From Albimonas marina (GTDB lineage: Bacteria > Pseudomonadota > Alphaproteobacteria > Rhodobacterales > Rhodobacteraceae): a stretch of 64,000 nucleotides of DNA. Below, one piece after another: positions 9,302 to 16,785 of this stretch (positions are counted from its first letter, which is position 1; the number at the start of each line of letters is the position of its first letter). Under the pieces are notes generated by a model, which was not told the DNA's origin, did no database searches, and worked only from the letters and a program-made list of their open reading frames with translations. The stretch covers positions 62,001 through 126,000 of the forward strand of contig NZ_JARHUC010000004.1 of NCBI RefSeq assembly GCF_029223255.1, given 5' to 3'. Both the position numbers and the translations under genes were made by a program.

Positions 9302-10555
9302 ATGACCTCGGAAGTATGCTTGATGAACAGCCTGTCGGTGGTTCTGGCTGCCGATAGTGCGACGACCGTTGAATACTATGGCCAAAACGGTGCCGAAAGG
9401 CGCTACTTCAAGGGCGCGAACAAGATTTTCCAGCTTTCTGAGGCCCATTCAATTGGCCTGATGATCTACAATTCGGCTAGCCTATTGAGTGTCCCTTGGG
9501 AAGTCACGATCAAACAGTTTAGGAAGGAACTGGCAGATAAGTCCTTCAATTCCGTTGAGGGCTTCGCTGACGAATTTATCGAGTGGGTCAACGCTTCCCA
9601 AAGACTGTTTCCCGACGACATCCGGCGTTCTGGCTTTGCACAACAGGTTGGCAGCTCCATAATTCGAATTATTATCAGTTTCAATGAACAACGCCAAGAA
9701 GATGATGCTCTTGATTTTGCACCGTGGGTTGATGTCTACATAGAAAACGAGAGAACGTCCGTCCAAGATTCAGAGCTTAGCGATGAAGAGATTGAAGAAC
9801 TTACGATCACTTCAAAAAATGATTTTGTAAGTGAGTTCGACAAGTGGGTTGGATTCGCGAAAACTGATAACATAGATGAAGCGACCCGCGATAAAGTCAT
9901 TGAGGAGGCCGCAAAACAGGCACTCAATACGTTGGCCCGCGAAAACAATTATACTGGCTTGATATTTGCGGGATTTGGAGATCACTCTGTATTTCCCGAG
10001 TTGGTATCGTATTCGCGATGCAAGCTTTGGGGCACCAAATTTATTGCGTCTGGGAAAAAGGTCGAGAAAGTTACTCATGATATCCCTGCAGTTCTGTCTG
10101 CTTTTGCACAAAGCTCCATGACGGATACGTTCGAGATCGGTCTTAGTTTTGATGTTTTTGCCAAGATGCAGGAAACATTCGCTGCGGAGCTGAAGGTAAT
10201 TTCTAACAACATAAATGAATTGGCTGGCGGCACAGTTCCAGATGCGAAGATCAATGAGCTAATCGGTGAACGACTCGCGAGCTCGAAGGATAAGATCTTC
10301 GATTATGCTAGAGCTGAGCACTCGTTTCCGCTGCGTCGTGTTCTGGGAGTCCTGCCCGTGGACGAGATGGCGGAGCTTGCGGAGACCTTGATAAATCTGC
10401 AATCCTTGAAAGAAAAGGTAACCAAGCCTTCGGAAACAGTGGGTGGCCCTGTTGATGTCGCGGCCATCACGCGAAGCGAAGGTTTGGTTTGGATAAAGCG
10501 CAAGCACTTCTTTGACCCGAGCTTGAACAGCCGGTTCTTTGAGCGTAGGCGGTAA
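9302..10555 (+). CDS. Putative N-terminal-threonine (proteasome-like Ntn) hydrolase in an AT-rich insert
   Basis: I do not recognise a named family for this 417-residue protein, but its first ~65 residues read like a proteasome beta subunit. From the ATG at 9302 the protein begins Met-Thr, so methionine removal would expose Thr1. Asp then falls at mature position 17 within SVVLAADSATT, and a Lys precedes IFQL (KIFQL, mature Lys40 after a 7-residue insertion relative to proteasomal Lys33). Next comes IGLMIYNSASLL, the position of the oxyanion turn, and later LIFAGFGDHSVFPELVSY. This is the Thr1/Asp17/Lys33 pattern of self-activating Ntn hydrolases. The C-terminal ~150 residues are helical and charged. 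Codon use and GC are far from the neighbours, implying horizontal acquisition. A small gene follows 11 bases later with a strong ribosome site. Start choice is decisive: the longer frame from 9254 would bury the Thr. Confidence 0.7.
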   Translation: MTSEVCLMNSLSVVLAADSATTVEYYGQNGAERRYFKGANKIFQLSEAHSIGLMIYNSASLLSVPWEVTIKQFRKELADKSFNSVEGFADEFIEWVNASQRLFPDDIRRSGFAQQVGSSIIRIIISFNEQRQEDDALDFAPWVDVYIENERTSVQDSELSDEEIEELTITSKNDFVSEFDKWVGFAKTDNIDEATRDKVIEEAAKQALNTLARENNYTGLIFAGFGDHSVFPELVSYSRCKLWGTKFIASGKKVEKVTHDIPAVLSAFAQSSMTDTFEIGLSFDVFAKMQETFAAELKVISNNINELAGGTVPDAKINELIGERLASSKDKIFDYARAEHSFPLRRVLGVLPVDEMAELAETLINLQSLKEKVTKPSETVGGPVDVAAITRSEGLVWIKRKHFFDPSLNSRFFERRR

Positions 10556-10566
10556 GGGAGGAGCAG

Positions 10567-10761
10567 ATGACTGATCAGACATTGCAGGCGCGTCGCGAGA
10601 AGCAACTCACGCGCGAGGAGCTAGATAGCTTGCTTGAAGAACTTGGTGTGTCAACCGACACGGCCAAGAATGAATATCGAAGCCGCGTAGAGAGCTTCAA
10701 CAAGCTAACTTTGTGGCAAGATCAGCGGAATACACAGATAGCGCAACTGATCGCAACATAG
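10567..10761 (+). CDS. Small helical protein, partner candidate of the Ntn-like hydrolase
   Basis: This 64-residue acidic/basic amphipathic protein (MTDQTLQARREKQLTREELD...) is predicted to be almost fully helical and contains a short TREELDSLLEELG repeat-like helix. It begins 11 bases after the preceding stop with a near-ideal GGGAGGAG site 5 bases before the ATG, so it is clearly co-transcribed and well translated. It shares the low-GC composition of the upstream gene and not that of the chromosome. No domain is recognised. By position it could be a regulator, inhibitor, substrate or adaptor of the upstream Ntn-like protein; none of these is shown. Confidence 0.6.
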   Translation: MTDQTLQARREKQLTREELDSLLEELGVSTDTAKNEYRSRVESFNKLTLWQDQRNTQIAQLIAT

Positions 10762-11192
10762 TGAAATTCCACACTCGCGGCGAGCAGTAGCAGTGCATAG
10801 AGCGATCGCAACATCAAGATATTCAGCCTGATGTGTGCCACGGGCCAGCTATGCTCAAGAGGGCCGATCGACCGAAGGTCTGGAATGTCCGCTTAGCCGA
10901 CGTTCTCCAGGCCCGTCGTGCTGCGCGACGAACGAACGACGGCTTCGGTGACACTGCAGGGCAGCCTTCGTCTGAAGGCAAAGGTCTCCAATGGGCCGGT
11001 CGCGTCAGCAGACTTTCCTCGTCCGAATGTCAGGAAAGTCCGCATAGCGGACCAACGCGGCTCGCGGGCATGCCCTCTTCATTGGCCGACGGGCCGCGAA
11101 CCTGCGGTCGAGCCTCGGCGGGTTCGCACCGGCGGAGCCCGTCGGCCCAAACGACCCACACGTCGGCCCAAACGACCCACACGCCGCGCCGC
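10762..11192. other. Non-coding spacer with short inverted repeats
   Basis: No gene is supported in these 431 bases; the long frames across them overlap the SH3 gene on the other strand and have no motif. Two overlapping hairpins are visible: GACTTTCC/GGAAAGTC (11011-11018 with 11033-11040) and GTCCGC-ATA-GCGGAC (11038-11052). They share three bases, so only one can form fully at a time. Composition shifts gradually from the AT-richer insert back to chromosomal GC. The right end carries a tandem repeat. Confidence 0.45.
11140..11181. repeat. Two tandem copies of a 21-bp unit
   Basis: The 21-base unit CGTCGGCCCAAACGACCCACA occurs twice without interruption (11140-11160 and 11161-11181), ending 11 bases before the stop codon of the SH3 gene on the minus strand. 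Confidence 0.85.
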
Positions 11193-11849
11193 TCAGTCGA
11201 AGATCTCTTCCGGGCCCACGCCCCAGAGGTCCGCCTTGGCGGCCCAGCCGTCGACGCCGTCCTTCTCGACCTCGCACCAGTCGCGCTCGCAGGCCTCGAT
11301 CTCGAAGACCACGCCGCGCTCGGCGCGGGCGGAGACGGCGGCGGCGGGGGAGGGTTCGAGGCGCAGGTCGGTGGTCTCGGCGACCACCAGCGCGGTGCGG
11401 TTGCCGCGGATCATCGAGTAGTGCACCCAGCCCGAGGCGCCCTCGGGGTCGCGCACGCGCCGCCAGTGGCCGTATTCGCCGATCACCTCCAGCGGCATCC
11501 CCTGGCGCACGAACACCCAGTCGACCCGGTGTGTCATGCCGGGGCCGCGGCGGACGTTGGCCTTGGTGGCCTTCAGGGACACGAAGCGGGGCATCGGCAG
11601 GCCGGTGATCGGCCCCAGGCCCTCGGCGCCGACGCGGACCGAGGCGGTCTCGGCCCCGCTCTCCGGCGCGCTCCGGGCGGAGGGCTCGGCGCCCTCGTCC
11701 GCGGCCGCCGCCGCGCCGGCCGGGGCCGCGAGCATCGCCAGCGCGCAGGCCAGAACGCAGCCGAGCGCGCCCGCGCGCGCCGCCGCGGCGCGCGCGCCGG
11801 CCGTTTCCGTCATCCGCGCGCCTCGGCGCGCCGGCGTCTTCATCGTCAT
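11193..11849 (-). CDS. Exported SH3-domain protein
   Basis: This protein of up to 218 residues has an N-terminal signal peptide (GALGCVLACALAMLAAPAGAAAAA) and two bacterial SH3 (SH3_3/SH3_4) repeats. The first, about residues 90-150, contains VSLKATKANVRRGPGMTHRVDWVFVRQGMPLEVIGEYGHWRRVRD; its NVR.GPG is the hallmark. The second, 155-210, contains TDLRLEPSPAAAVSARAERG and WCEVEKDGVDGWAAK. Such proteins act in the periplasm and probably bind peptidoglycan or envelope partners. The first ATG (11849) and one at 11813 (GAGG site upstream) are both plausible; the later one gives a tidier signal peptide. It is divergent from the dehydrogenase at 12053. Confidence 0.82.
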   Translation of the reverse strand: MTMKTPARRGARMTETAGARAAAARAGALGCVLACALAMLAAPAGAAAAADEGAEPSARSAPESGAETASVRVGAEGLGPITGLPMPRFVSLKATKANVRRGPGMTHRVDWVFVRQGMPLEVIGEYGHWRRVRDPEGASGWVHYSMIRGNRTALVVAETTDLRLEPSPAAAVSARAERGVVFEIEACERDWCEVEKDGVDGWAAKADLWGVGPEEIFD

Positions 11850-12052
11850 CGGAAGCCTGCTCCGCCCCCGTGCCTCATGCGCCGCGGACCCCTTCGGCCG
11901 GCGGCGGTGCGCGAAACGCTTGCGACAGATCGTTGCGCCATCGCCGCGCCTTCCGCATTTTCTTTTCGCGCCCGCGTCTCGGCGCCCGTGGACCCGAGGG
12001 GACCTTTTCGCTAAGGCTACCGCATCCTCGCGGCCAGGAGAAGCCTTCGCCC

Positions 12053-13069
12053 ATGTCCACAGACGCCCGTCCCTCCCCCTTTCCCGGCGGCCGCCCGAAG
12101 GTGGTCGTGACCCGCAAGCTTCCCGACGTCGTCGAGGCGAGGATGGGCGAGCTGTTCGACGTGGAGCTGAACCTCGACGACGCGCCGCTCTCGCGCGAGG
12201 CGCTGGTCGCCGCGGTGCAGCGCGCCGACGTCCTGGTGCCCACGCTGGGCGACAAGATCGACGCGGGCCTGCTGGGCCAGGCCGGCCCCAACCTGCGCCT
12301 GATCGCCAACTACGGCGCCGGCGTCGACCATATCGACGTCGAGACGGCCCGCCGGCGCGGGGTGCAGGTCTCCAACACCCCCGGCGTGCTGTCGGACGAC
12401 ACCGCCGACATGACCATGGCCATGCTGCTGGCGGTGCCGCGCCGCCTGCAGGAGGGCGCCAAGCTGATGGAGGCCGAGGAGGTCTGGACCGGCTGGTCCC
12501 CCACCTGGATGCTGGGCAAGCGCATCACCGGCAAGCGGCTGGGCATCCTCGGGATGGGGCGCATCGGCCAGGCGGTGGCGCGGCGCGCCTCGGCCTTCGG
12601 CCTCGAGGTGCACTACAACAACCGCCGCCGCCTGCATCAGCAGACCGAGGCCGAGCTGAACGCCCGCTGGTGGGAGAGCCTCGACCAGATGCTGGCGCGG
12701 GTCGACTTCCTGTCGATCCACTGCCCCCACACGCCCGGCACCTACCACCTGCTGAACGCCCGCCGGCTGAAGCTGATGAAGCCGGACGCGGTGATCGTGA
12801 ACACCTCCCGCGGGGAGGTGATCGACGAGAACGCGCTGGCCCGGATGCTCCAGGCGGGCGAGCTGGGCGGCGCCGCGCTCGACGTGTTCGAGCGCGAGCC
12901 GGCGGTGAACCCCAAGCTCCGCGGCCTGCCCAACGTGCTGCTGCTGCCCCACATGGGCTCGGCCACCGAGGAGGGGCGCATCGAGATGGGCGAGAAGGTG
13001 ATCATCAACATCAAGACCTTCGCCGACGGCCACCGGCCGCCGGACCTGGTGGTCCCGGCGATGCTCTGA
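12053..13069 (+). CDS. D-isomer-specific 2-hydroxyacid dehydrogenase (glyoxylate/hydroxypyruvate reductase type)
   Basis: This 338-residue NAD(P)H-dependent dehydrogenase carries the Rossmann motif LGILGMGRIGQAVARRA, NYGAGVDHIDVETARRRGVQVSNTPGV (substrate loop), VNTSRGEVIDENALARML and the catalytic His in LPHMGSATEEGR. The NTPGVLSDDTADMTMAMLLA segment matches the GyaR/GRHPR group, which reduces glyoxylate or hydroxypyruvate. The R....E...H triad is present. I chose the ATG at 12053 because it follows an AGGAG site and aligns with family starts; the longer frame from 11870 overlaps regulatory DNA. A strong hairpin follows at 13110. Confidence 0.9.
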   Translation: MSTDARPSPFPGGRPKVVVTRKLPDVVEARMGELFDVELNLDDAPLSREALVAAVQRADVLVPTLGDKIDAGLLGQAGPNLRLIANYGAGVDHIDVETARRRGVQVSNTPGVLSDDTADMTMAMLLAVPRRLQEGAKLMEAEEVWTGWSPTWMLGKRITGKRLGILGMGRIGQAVARRASAFGLEVHYNNRRRLHQQTEAELNARWWESLDQMLARVDFLSIHCPHTPGTYHLLNARRLKLMKPDAVIVNTSRGEVIDENALARMLQAGELGGAALDVFEREPAVNPKLRGLPNVLLLPHMGSATEEGRIEMGEKVIINIKTFADGHRPPDLVVPAML

Positions 13070-13109
13070 CCCGCCGGCGGCCCCGCGCCGCCGCCCAGCG
13101 TCCGCAACC

Positions 13110-13142
13110 ACGGCCCGTCCCGGAGACCCCGGGGCGGGCCGT
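13110..13142 (+). terminator. Strong hairpin after the hydroxyacid dehydrogenase
   Basis: A 14-bp stem (13110-13123 with 13129-13142, one G-U pair) with a 5-base loop lies 40 bases after the stop codon. It lacks a T tract, so it may pause or protect RNA rather than terminate efficiently. Confidence 0.5.
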
Positions 13143-13264
13143 CGGCGTTCAGGCCTGGGGCGAGCGGGCGGGCGGGGGCGCCCGTTCCGCGGGCAGGGCG
13201 ACGTCTTCGCCTTTCTGAACATGAACTGAACGACTCGGGCGAGAAACAGTCCCTGCCTTCGATC

Positions 13265-13292
13265 TTGACTGTCCAAGATTTTGGCAAATACT
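13265..13292 (+). promoter_or_regulatory. Promoter of the small membrane protein, inside a perfect inverted repeat
   Basis: TTGACT (13265-13270) and AATACT (13287-13292) are spaced by 16 bases. The -35 is embedded in a perfect inverted repeat ATCTTG-N6-CAAGAT (13262-13279), a possible operator. The 13-mer TTGACTGTCCAAG here recurs exactly at the ilvE promoter (60896). Transcription would start near 13299, which argues for the ATG at 13371 rather than 13281. Confidence 0.55.
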
Positions 13293-13370
13293 GAACGAAT
13301 GCGGAATCCGACGTTCGATTCGCGCCCGCACGGGGCGCGGCGGACCTCGGCCGAACAGGGGGGACGACGG

Positions 13371-13676
13371 ATGGCGTCGTCGCTGTCGCAGTTGACGGGA
13401 GGCGGCGTGAGCGCCGCGCCGGGCGGCGCGGGCGACGGGATTCCCTTCCTCGACGGCGCCATGACCTACGTCTACACCGGCGAGGTCGGCCTGATCTTCT
13501 CGGGCGTCGTGGTGGTGTTCTTCGTCTACGTGATCCTGAACGGCCGCAGCACCGGCGGCGCCCGCCGCCCGCGCCGCCGCAGCCCGCCGATCAGCCGGGG
13601 CGACGGGCGCGACGTGGCCGCCCTGCGCCGCGCGCGCATGACCGCCCGCGATCCCGACTACGACGAGTGGAGCTGA
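13371..13676 (+). CDS. Small single-pass membrane protein, function unknown
   Basis: This 101-residue protein begins MASSLSQLTGGG and has one transmembrane helix (VGLIFSGVVVVFFVYVILNG, roughly residues 39-58). A strongly basic cytoplasmic tail (RRPRRRSPP) follows, and it ends DPDYDEWS. The topology looks like N-out/C-in by the positive-inside rule. I recognise no family. The start at 13371 has a GGGGGA site upstream and lies after the predicted transcription start; an earlier ATG at 13281 overlaps the promoter. It stands alone between a hydroxyacid dehydrogenase and a convergent MoeB-type gene. Confidence 0.55.
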   Translation: MASSLSQLTGGGVSAAPGGAGDGIPFLDGAMTYVYTGEVGLIFSGVVVVFFVYVILNGRSTGGARRPRRRSPPISRGDGRDVAALRRARMTARDPDYDEWS

Positions 13677-13707
13677 GGCCCGGCGCGGCCCCTCCTCCCG
13701 GATCCGC

Positions 13708-14466
13708 TCAGTCCTCCACCCCGCATACAGGGCAGCCGGCGCGCTTCTTCACGCGGATGGTGCGCGCCTCGGCGTCGAGCGCGTCCCACAGCAGCAGGCG
13801 GCCGTCCAGCGGCTCGCCCGCCCCCACGATCAGCTTCACCGCCTCGGAGGCCATCAGCGAGCCGATCATGCCCGCCAGCGCCCCCAGCACGCCGGCCTCG
13901 GCGCAGGCGGGGACCTGGTCGGGGGACGGCGCCTCGGGGAACAGGCAGGCGTAGCAGGGCCCGCCCAGCCAGGGGCGGAACACCGACACCTGCCCCTCCC
14001 ACCGCCCGATGGCGCCCGAGACCAGCGGGATGCGCAGGGCGGCGCAGGTCTCGTTGACAAGGCGGCGCGTCTCGAACCCGTCGCAGCCGTCGAGCACCAG
14101 GTCTTGGCCGGCCAGGATCTCCTGCGCGTTGGCGGCGTCGAGGCGGACGTCGCGGGCCGTCACCTTCACCGAGGGGTTCAGGGCGCCCAGCGTCTCGACC
14201 GCGCTCTCGACCTTGGGGCGGCCCACGTCGCGGTCGCGGTGCAGGACCTGGCGCTGGAGGTTCGACAGCGACACGCGGTCGTCGTCGATCACGGTGATCT
14301 CTCCCACCCCCGCCGCCGCGAGGTAGAGCAGCGCGGGCGAGCCCAGCCCGCCGGCGCCCACCACCGCGACCCGCGCGGCGATCAGGGCCTGCTGGCCGGG
14401 GCCGCCGATCTCGTGCAGCACGATGTGGCGGGCGTAGCGCTCGAGCTCGTCGTCGGCGAGGGGCAT
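13708..14466 (-). CDS. moeB: HesA/MoeB/ThiF-family adenylyltransferase
   Basis: This 252-residue E1-like enzyme adenylates the C-terminal glycine of a sulfur-carrier protein (MoaD or ThiS). Visible features are the ATP-binding VVGAGGLGSPALLYLAAAGVG, the metal/ATP residues in DDDRVSLSNLQRQVLHRDRDVGRPKVESA, and the zinc cysteines CYAC (middle) and CPVC (C-terminus). It lacks a C-terminal rhodanese domain, so it is MoeB-like rather than the fused MOCS3 type. MoeB and ThiF cannot be separated by sequence alone; MoeB (molybdopterin synthase activation) is the better guess from length. The start at 14466 is the first ATG matching the family start PLADDELERYARHI. Confidence 0.87.
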   Translation of the reverse strand: MPLADDELERYARHIVLHEIGGPGQQALIAARVAVVGAGGLGSPALLYLAAAGVGEITVIDDDRVSLSNLQRQVLHRDRDVGRPKVESAVETLGALNPSVKVTARDVRLDAANAQEILAGQDLVLDGCDGFETRRLVNETCAALRIPLVSGAIGRWEGQVSVFRPWLGGPCYACLFPEAPSPDQVPACAEAGVLGALAGMIGSLMASEAVKLIVGAGEPLDGRLLLWDALDAEARTIRVKKRAGCPVCGVED

Positions 14467-14947
14467 GGACGATCCTCCGGTGGGCGGGGGCCAGAGGTAG
14501 AGGCCCGCCGCCCCGATGCCAAGCGGCGCCTTCGCCGGGCGCGCTTCCGCCGGTCGCGCCGTGGCCGGGCGCAGGCCGCGGCCCCCGCGGTCCCGCGCGC
14601 CCGAGGGCGCGCGCGGAGGCCCGGGGCCTCCGCCGCCGCCCGAAGCCGGGCGGCGGGGACCGCTTCGCGCCCTCCCTCCCGCCGGGCGCCGGGGGCGGGC
14701 CGGGGGCGCGCGGGACGGAGGGAGCGGCAGGGCGGGAGCGGCGGCGACGCCGCGCGCGGCGGGGCTTCGGCGCGGGTTTCGCAACGGCAGGGTCGGGGGG
14801 GCGGAGCCGGGGCGCACGCCCGCACCCGGCCGACGCGCCCACGGGGCCGTGATGGCGCGGCGCCGCAGCCCCGCCCGGCGCCCGTTGCGCAGGCTTGCGC
14901 GGCTCCGCTAGGGTCCGCACGCAGCTCCTCCCGCCCGAAGGCCCCCC
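14467..14947. other. Very GC-rich intergenic stretch, no gene supported
   Basis: These 481 bases between divergent moeB and livF are dominated by G/C. They contain several self-complementary GGGCGCG/CGCGCCC patches and no ORF with a recognisable motif. A 131-residue plus-strand frame over 14516-14911 is Arg/Gly/Pro low complexity. No clear -35/-10 pair is visible. Confidence 0.5.
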
Positions 14948-15628
14948 ATGCTGGACGTCGAGGCCATCGAGACCTTCTACGGCCCCTCCCAGGCCCTGTT
15001 CGGCGTCGACCTCTCGGTCGCGGCCGGCGAGGCCGTGGCCCTGATGGGGCGCAATGGGATGGGCAAGACCACCACCATCCGCTCGATCTGCCGCCTGACG
15101 CCGCCCAGGCGGGGCCGCGTGCGCCTGGACGGGCAAGACCTGGCGGGCCTGCCGGCGCATCGCGCCGCGCGCCTCGGCCTCGGCCTCGCGCCCGAGGGGC
15201 GGCGCTGCTTCCCCAACCTCTCGGTCGAGGAGAACCTGACCGCCACCGCCCGCCCCGGCCCCTGGGACCGGGCGCGGGTCGAGGGCCTGTTCCCCCGCCT
15301 TGCCGAGCGCCGCCGCCAGTCGGCGCGCACCCTCTCGGGCGGGGAGCAGCAGATGCTCGCCATCGGGCGGGCGCTGATGACCAACCCCCGCCTGCTGATC
15401 CTCGATGAGGCGACCGAGGGCCTGGCCCCGGTGATCCGCCAGGAGATCTGGGCCGCCGTCCATGCGCTGAAGCGCGCCGGCCAGGCGCTGCTGGTGGTGG
15501 ACAAGAGCCTGAAGGAGCTGCTGCCCGTCGCCGACCGCTGCGTGATCCTCGAGAAGGGCCGCAGCGTCTGGACGGGCGCCCCCGCCCAGCTGACGCCCGA
15601 GCTTCGGGACCGCTGGCTGGGCGTCTGA
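14948..15628 (+). CDS. livF: LivF-type branched-chain amino acid ABC transporter ATP-binding protein
   Basis: This 226-residue ABC ATPase has Walker A GRNGMGKTTT, the Q-loop, signature LSGGEQQMLAIGRAL, Walker B LLILDEATEGLAP and the H-loop region replaced by LLVVDKSLKEL. The EATEGLAPVI and LAPEGRRCFPNLSVEENL phrases are characteristic of LivF and the related urea transporter UrtE. No LivG, permease or binding protein is nearby, so it is an orphan in this window. The H-loop histidine of most ABC ATPases appears as Lys in VVDKSL, which is seen in some LivF proteins. Substrate is therefore inferred only from the family. Confidence 0.82.
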   Translation: MLDVEAIETFYGPSQALFGVDLSVAAGEAVALMGRNGMGKTTTIRSICRLTPPRRGRVRLDGQDLAGLPAHRAARLGLGLAPEGRRCFPNLSVEENLTATARPGPWDRARVEGLFPRLAERRRQSARTLSGGEQQMLAIGRALMTNPRLLILDEATEGLAPVIRQEIWAAVHALKRAGQALLVVDKSLKELLPVADRCVILEKGRSVWTGAPAQLTPELRDRWLGV

Positions 15629-15706
15629 CCGCATCCGACCGCGGGCGGAGCCGCCGCCCCCGGACCCCAGCCAAGCCAACCGCGGCGCAGCCGCAGGGAG
15701 CCCGCC

Positions 15707-16273
15707 ATGACGCTTCTGATCCTCGGCCTGATCCTGTGGTGGGTCGTGCACACCTTTCCGCTCGTGGCCAAGCCCACGCGCGACGCGATGGTCGCGAAGC
15801 TGGGGGAGGGGCCCTACAAGGGCGTCTATTCCCTGCTGATCCTCGGCTCGATCGTGCTGATGGTGATCGGCTACCGCGGCGCGGAGTTCGTGAACGTCTG
15901 GTTCCCGCCGGCCTGGGGCATGCATCTGACCGACCTGCTGATGCTGGTCTCGGTGTTCCTGCTGGGCGCCTCGCACTCCAAGGGCAACGTGAAGCGGCAT
16001 GTGCGCCACCCGATGCTGCTGTCGGTGATCGTGTGGTCGCTGGCGCACCTGGTGGTGAACGGGGATCTCGCCTCGGTGGTGCTGTTCGGCAGCCTCGGGC
16101 TCTGGGCGATCGTGGCGATCTTCGCGACCAACGCCCGCGACGGGGCCTGGGTGAAGCCCGCGCCGGCGCCGCGGAAGAAGGACCTGATCCTGGTGGGCAT
16201 CACCGTCGTGGTCTACGTGGTCATCGGCCTGATCCACGGCCTCGTCGGCCCCTCGCCCTTCCCCGGCGGCTGA
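15707..16273 (+). CDS. NnrU-family membrane protein
   Basis: This 188-residue integral membrane protein has about five or six hydrophobic segments. It contains the NnrU hallmarks WWVVHTFPLV near the start and HSKGNVKRHVRHPMLLSVIVWSLAHLVVNGD in the middle, and belongs to the NnrU/isoprenoid Delta-isomerase-like membrane family. NnrU was first linked to nitric oxide/nitrite metabolism in Rhodobacter, but homologues are widespread without denitrification genes and the reaction is unknown. No denitrification genes are present here. It is followed 7 bases later by the YdcF gene, so the two are likely co-transcribed. Confidence 0.85.
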   Translation: MTLLILGLILWWVVHTFPLVAKPTRDAMVAKLGEGPYKGVYSLLILGSIVLMVIGYRGAEFVNVWFPPAWGMHLTDLLMLVSVFLLGASHSKGNVKRHVRHPMLLSVIVWSLAHLVVNGDLASVVLFGSLGLWAIVAIFATNARDGAWVKPAPAPRKKDLILVGITVVVYVVIGLIHGLVGPSPFPGG

Positions 16274-16280
16274 CCTCGCG

Positions 16281-16775
16281 ATGACCGAGGCGCTGGTCGT
16301 CCTCGGCGCGGCCCTGCGCCCCGACGGCCGGCCCAGCCCCGCGCTGACGCGGCGGATCGAGACCGCCGCCCGCCTCTTCGCCGCCGGCCGCGCCCCCTGG
16401 GCGCTGGTCAGCGGCGGGCCGGCGCGCGGCGGCGTCTCGGAGGCCGAGGCGATGCGCCGGGCGCTGGTCGAGCGGGGCGTGCCCGAGGCCGCGATCCTGG
16501 TCGAGGACCGGGCCCGCGACACGCTGGAGAACGCCCGGTTCGCAATCCCGATCCTGCGCGCGGCCGGGGTGCGGCGGGCGGTGCTGGTCACCGACCGGGT
16601 GCACATGCCCCGCGCGCTGGCGGTGTTCCGCTTGCTGGGGATGCCCGCGGCCGGCGCCCCCTGCGCCGCCCCGACCGGCCGACGCGGCGCCGTCTACCGC
16701 GTCCACGAGGCCGCCGCCCTGCCGCTGCACGCCGCCCGCGCCGCCGCGATCCGGCTGCGCCGCGGGCGGCATTGA
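16281..16775 (+). CDS. YdcF/SanA/ElyC-family protein (DUF218)
   Basis: This 164-residue protein has the DUF218 core: ALVVLGAALRPDGRPSPALTRRIETAARLF, LVSGGPARGGVSEAEAMRRALVERGVP, ILVEDRARDTLENARF and VLVTDRVHMPRALAVFR. The family is linked to envelope integrity in E. coli (SanA, ElyC) and binds S-adenosylmethionine in YdcF; the reaction is unknown. There is no N-terminal transmembrane anchor, unlike ElyC, so this is a short cytosolic form. It begins 7 bases after nnrU and converges with the GNAT gene. Confidence 0.8.
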   Translation: MTEALVVLGAALRPDGRPSPALTRRIETAARLFAAGRAPWALVSGGPARGGVSEAEAMRRALVERGVPEAAILVEDRARDTLENARFAIPILRAAGVRRAVLVTDRVHMPRALAVFRLLGMPAAGAPCAAPTGRRGAVYRVHEAAALPLHAARAAAIRLRRGRH

Positions 16776-16785
16776 GCGGCGTCGC

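Noticed and set aside
8973-11081. Weak matching segments CATGCCCTC on both sides of the AT-rich insert as possible attachment repeats
   Set aside because: Only ~14 of 16 bases match and there is no integrase, tRNA or transposase at either end; chance similarity is likely.
14516-14911. 131-residue plus-strand frame between moeB and livF
   Set aside because: Translation is Arg/Gly/Pro low complexity with no motif; it lies in a GC-rich intergenic stretch.
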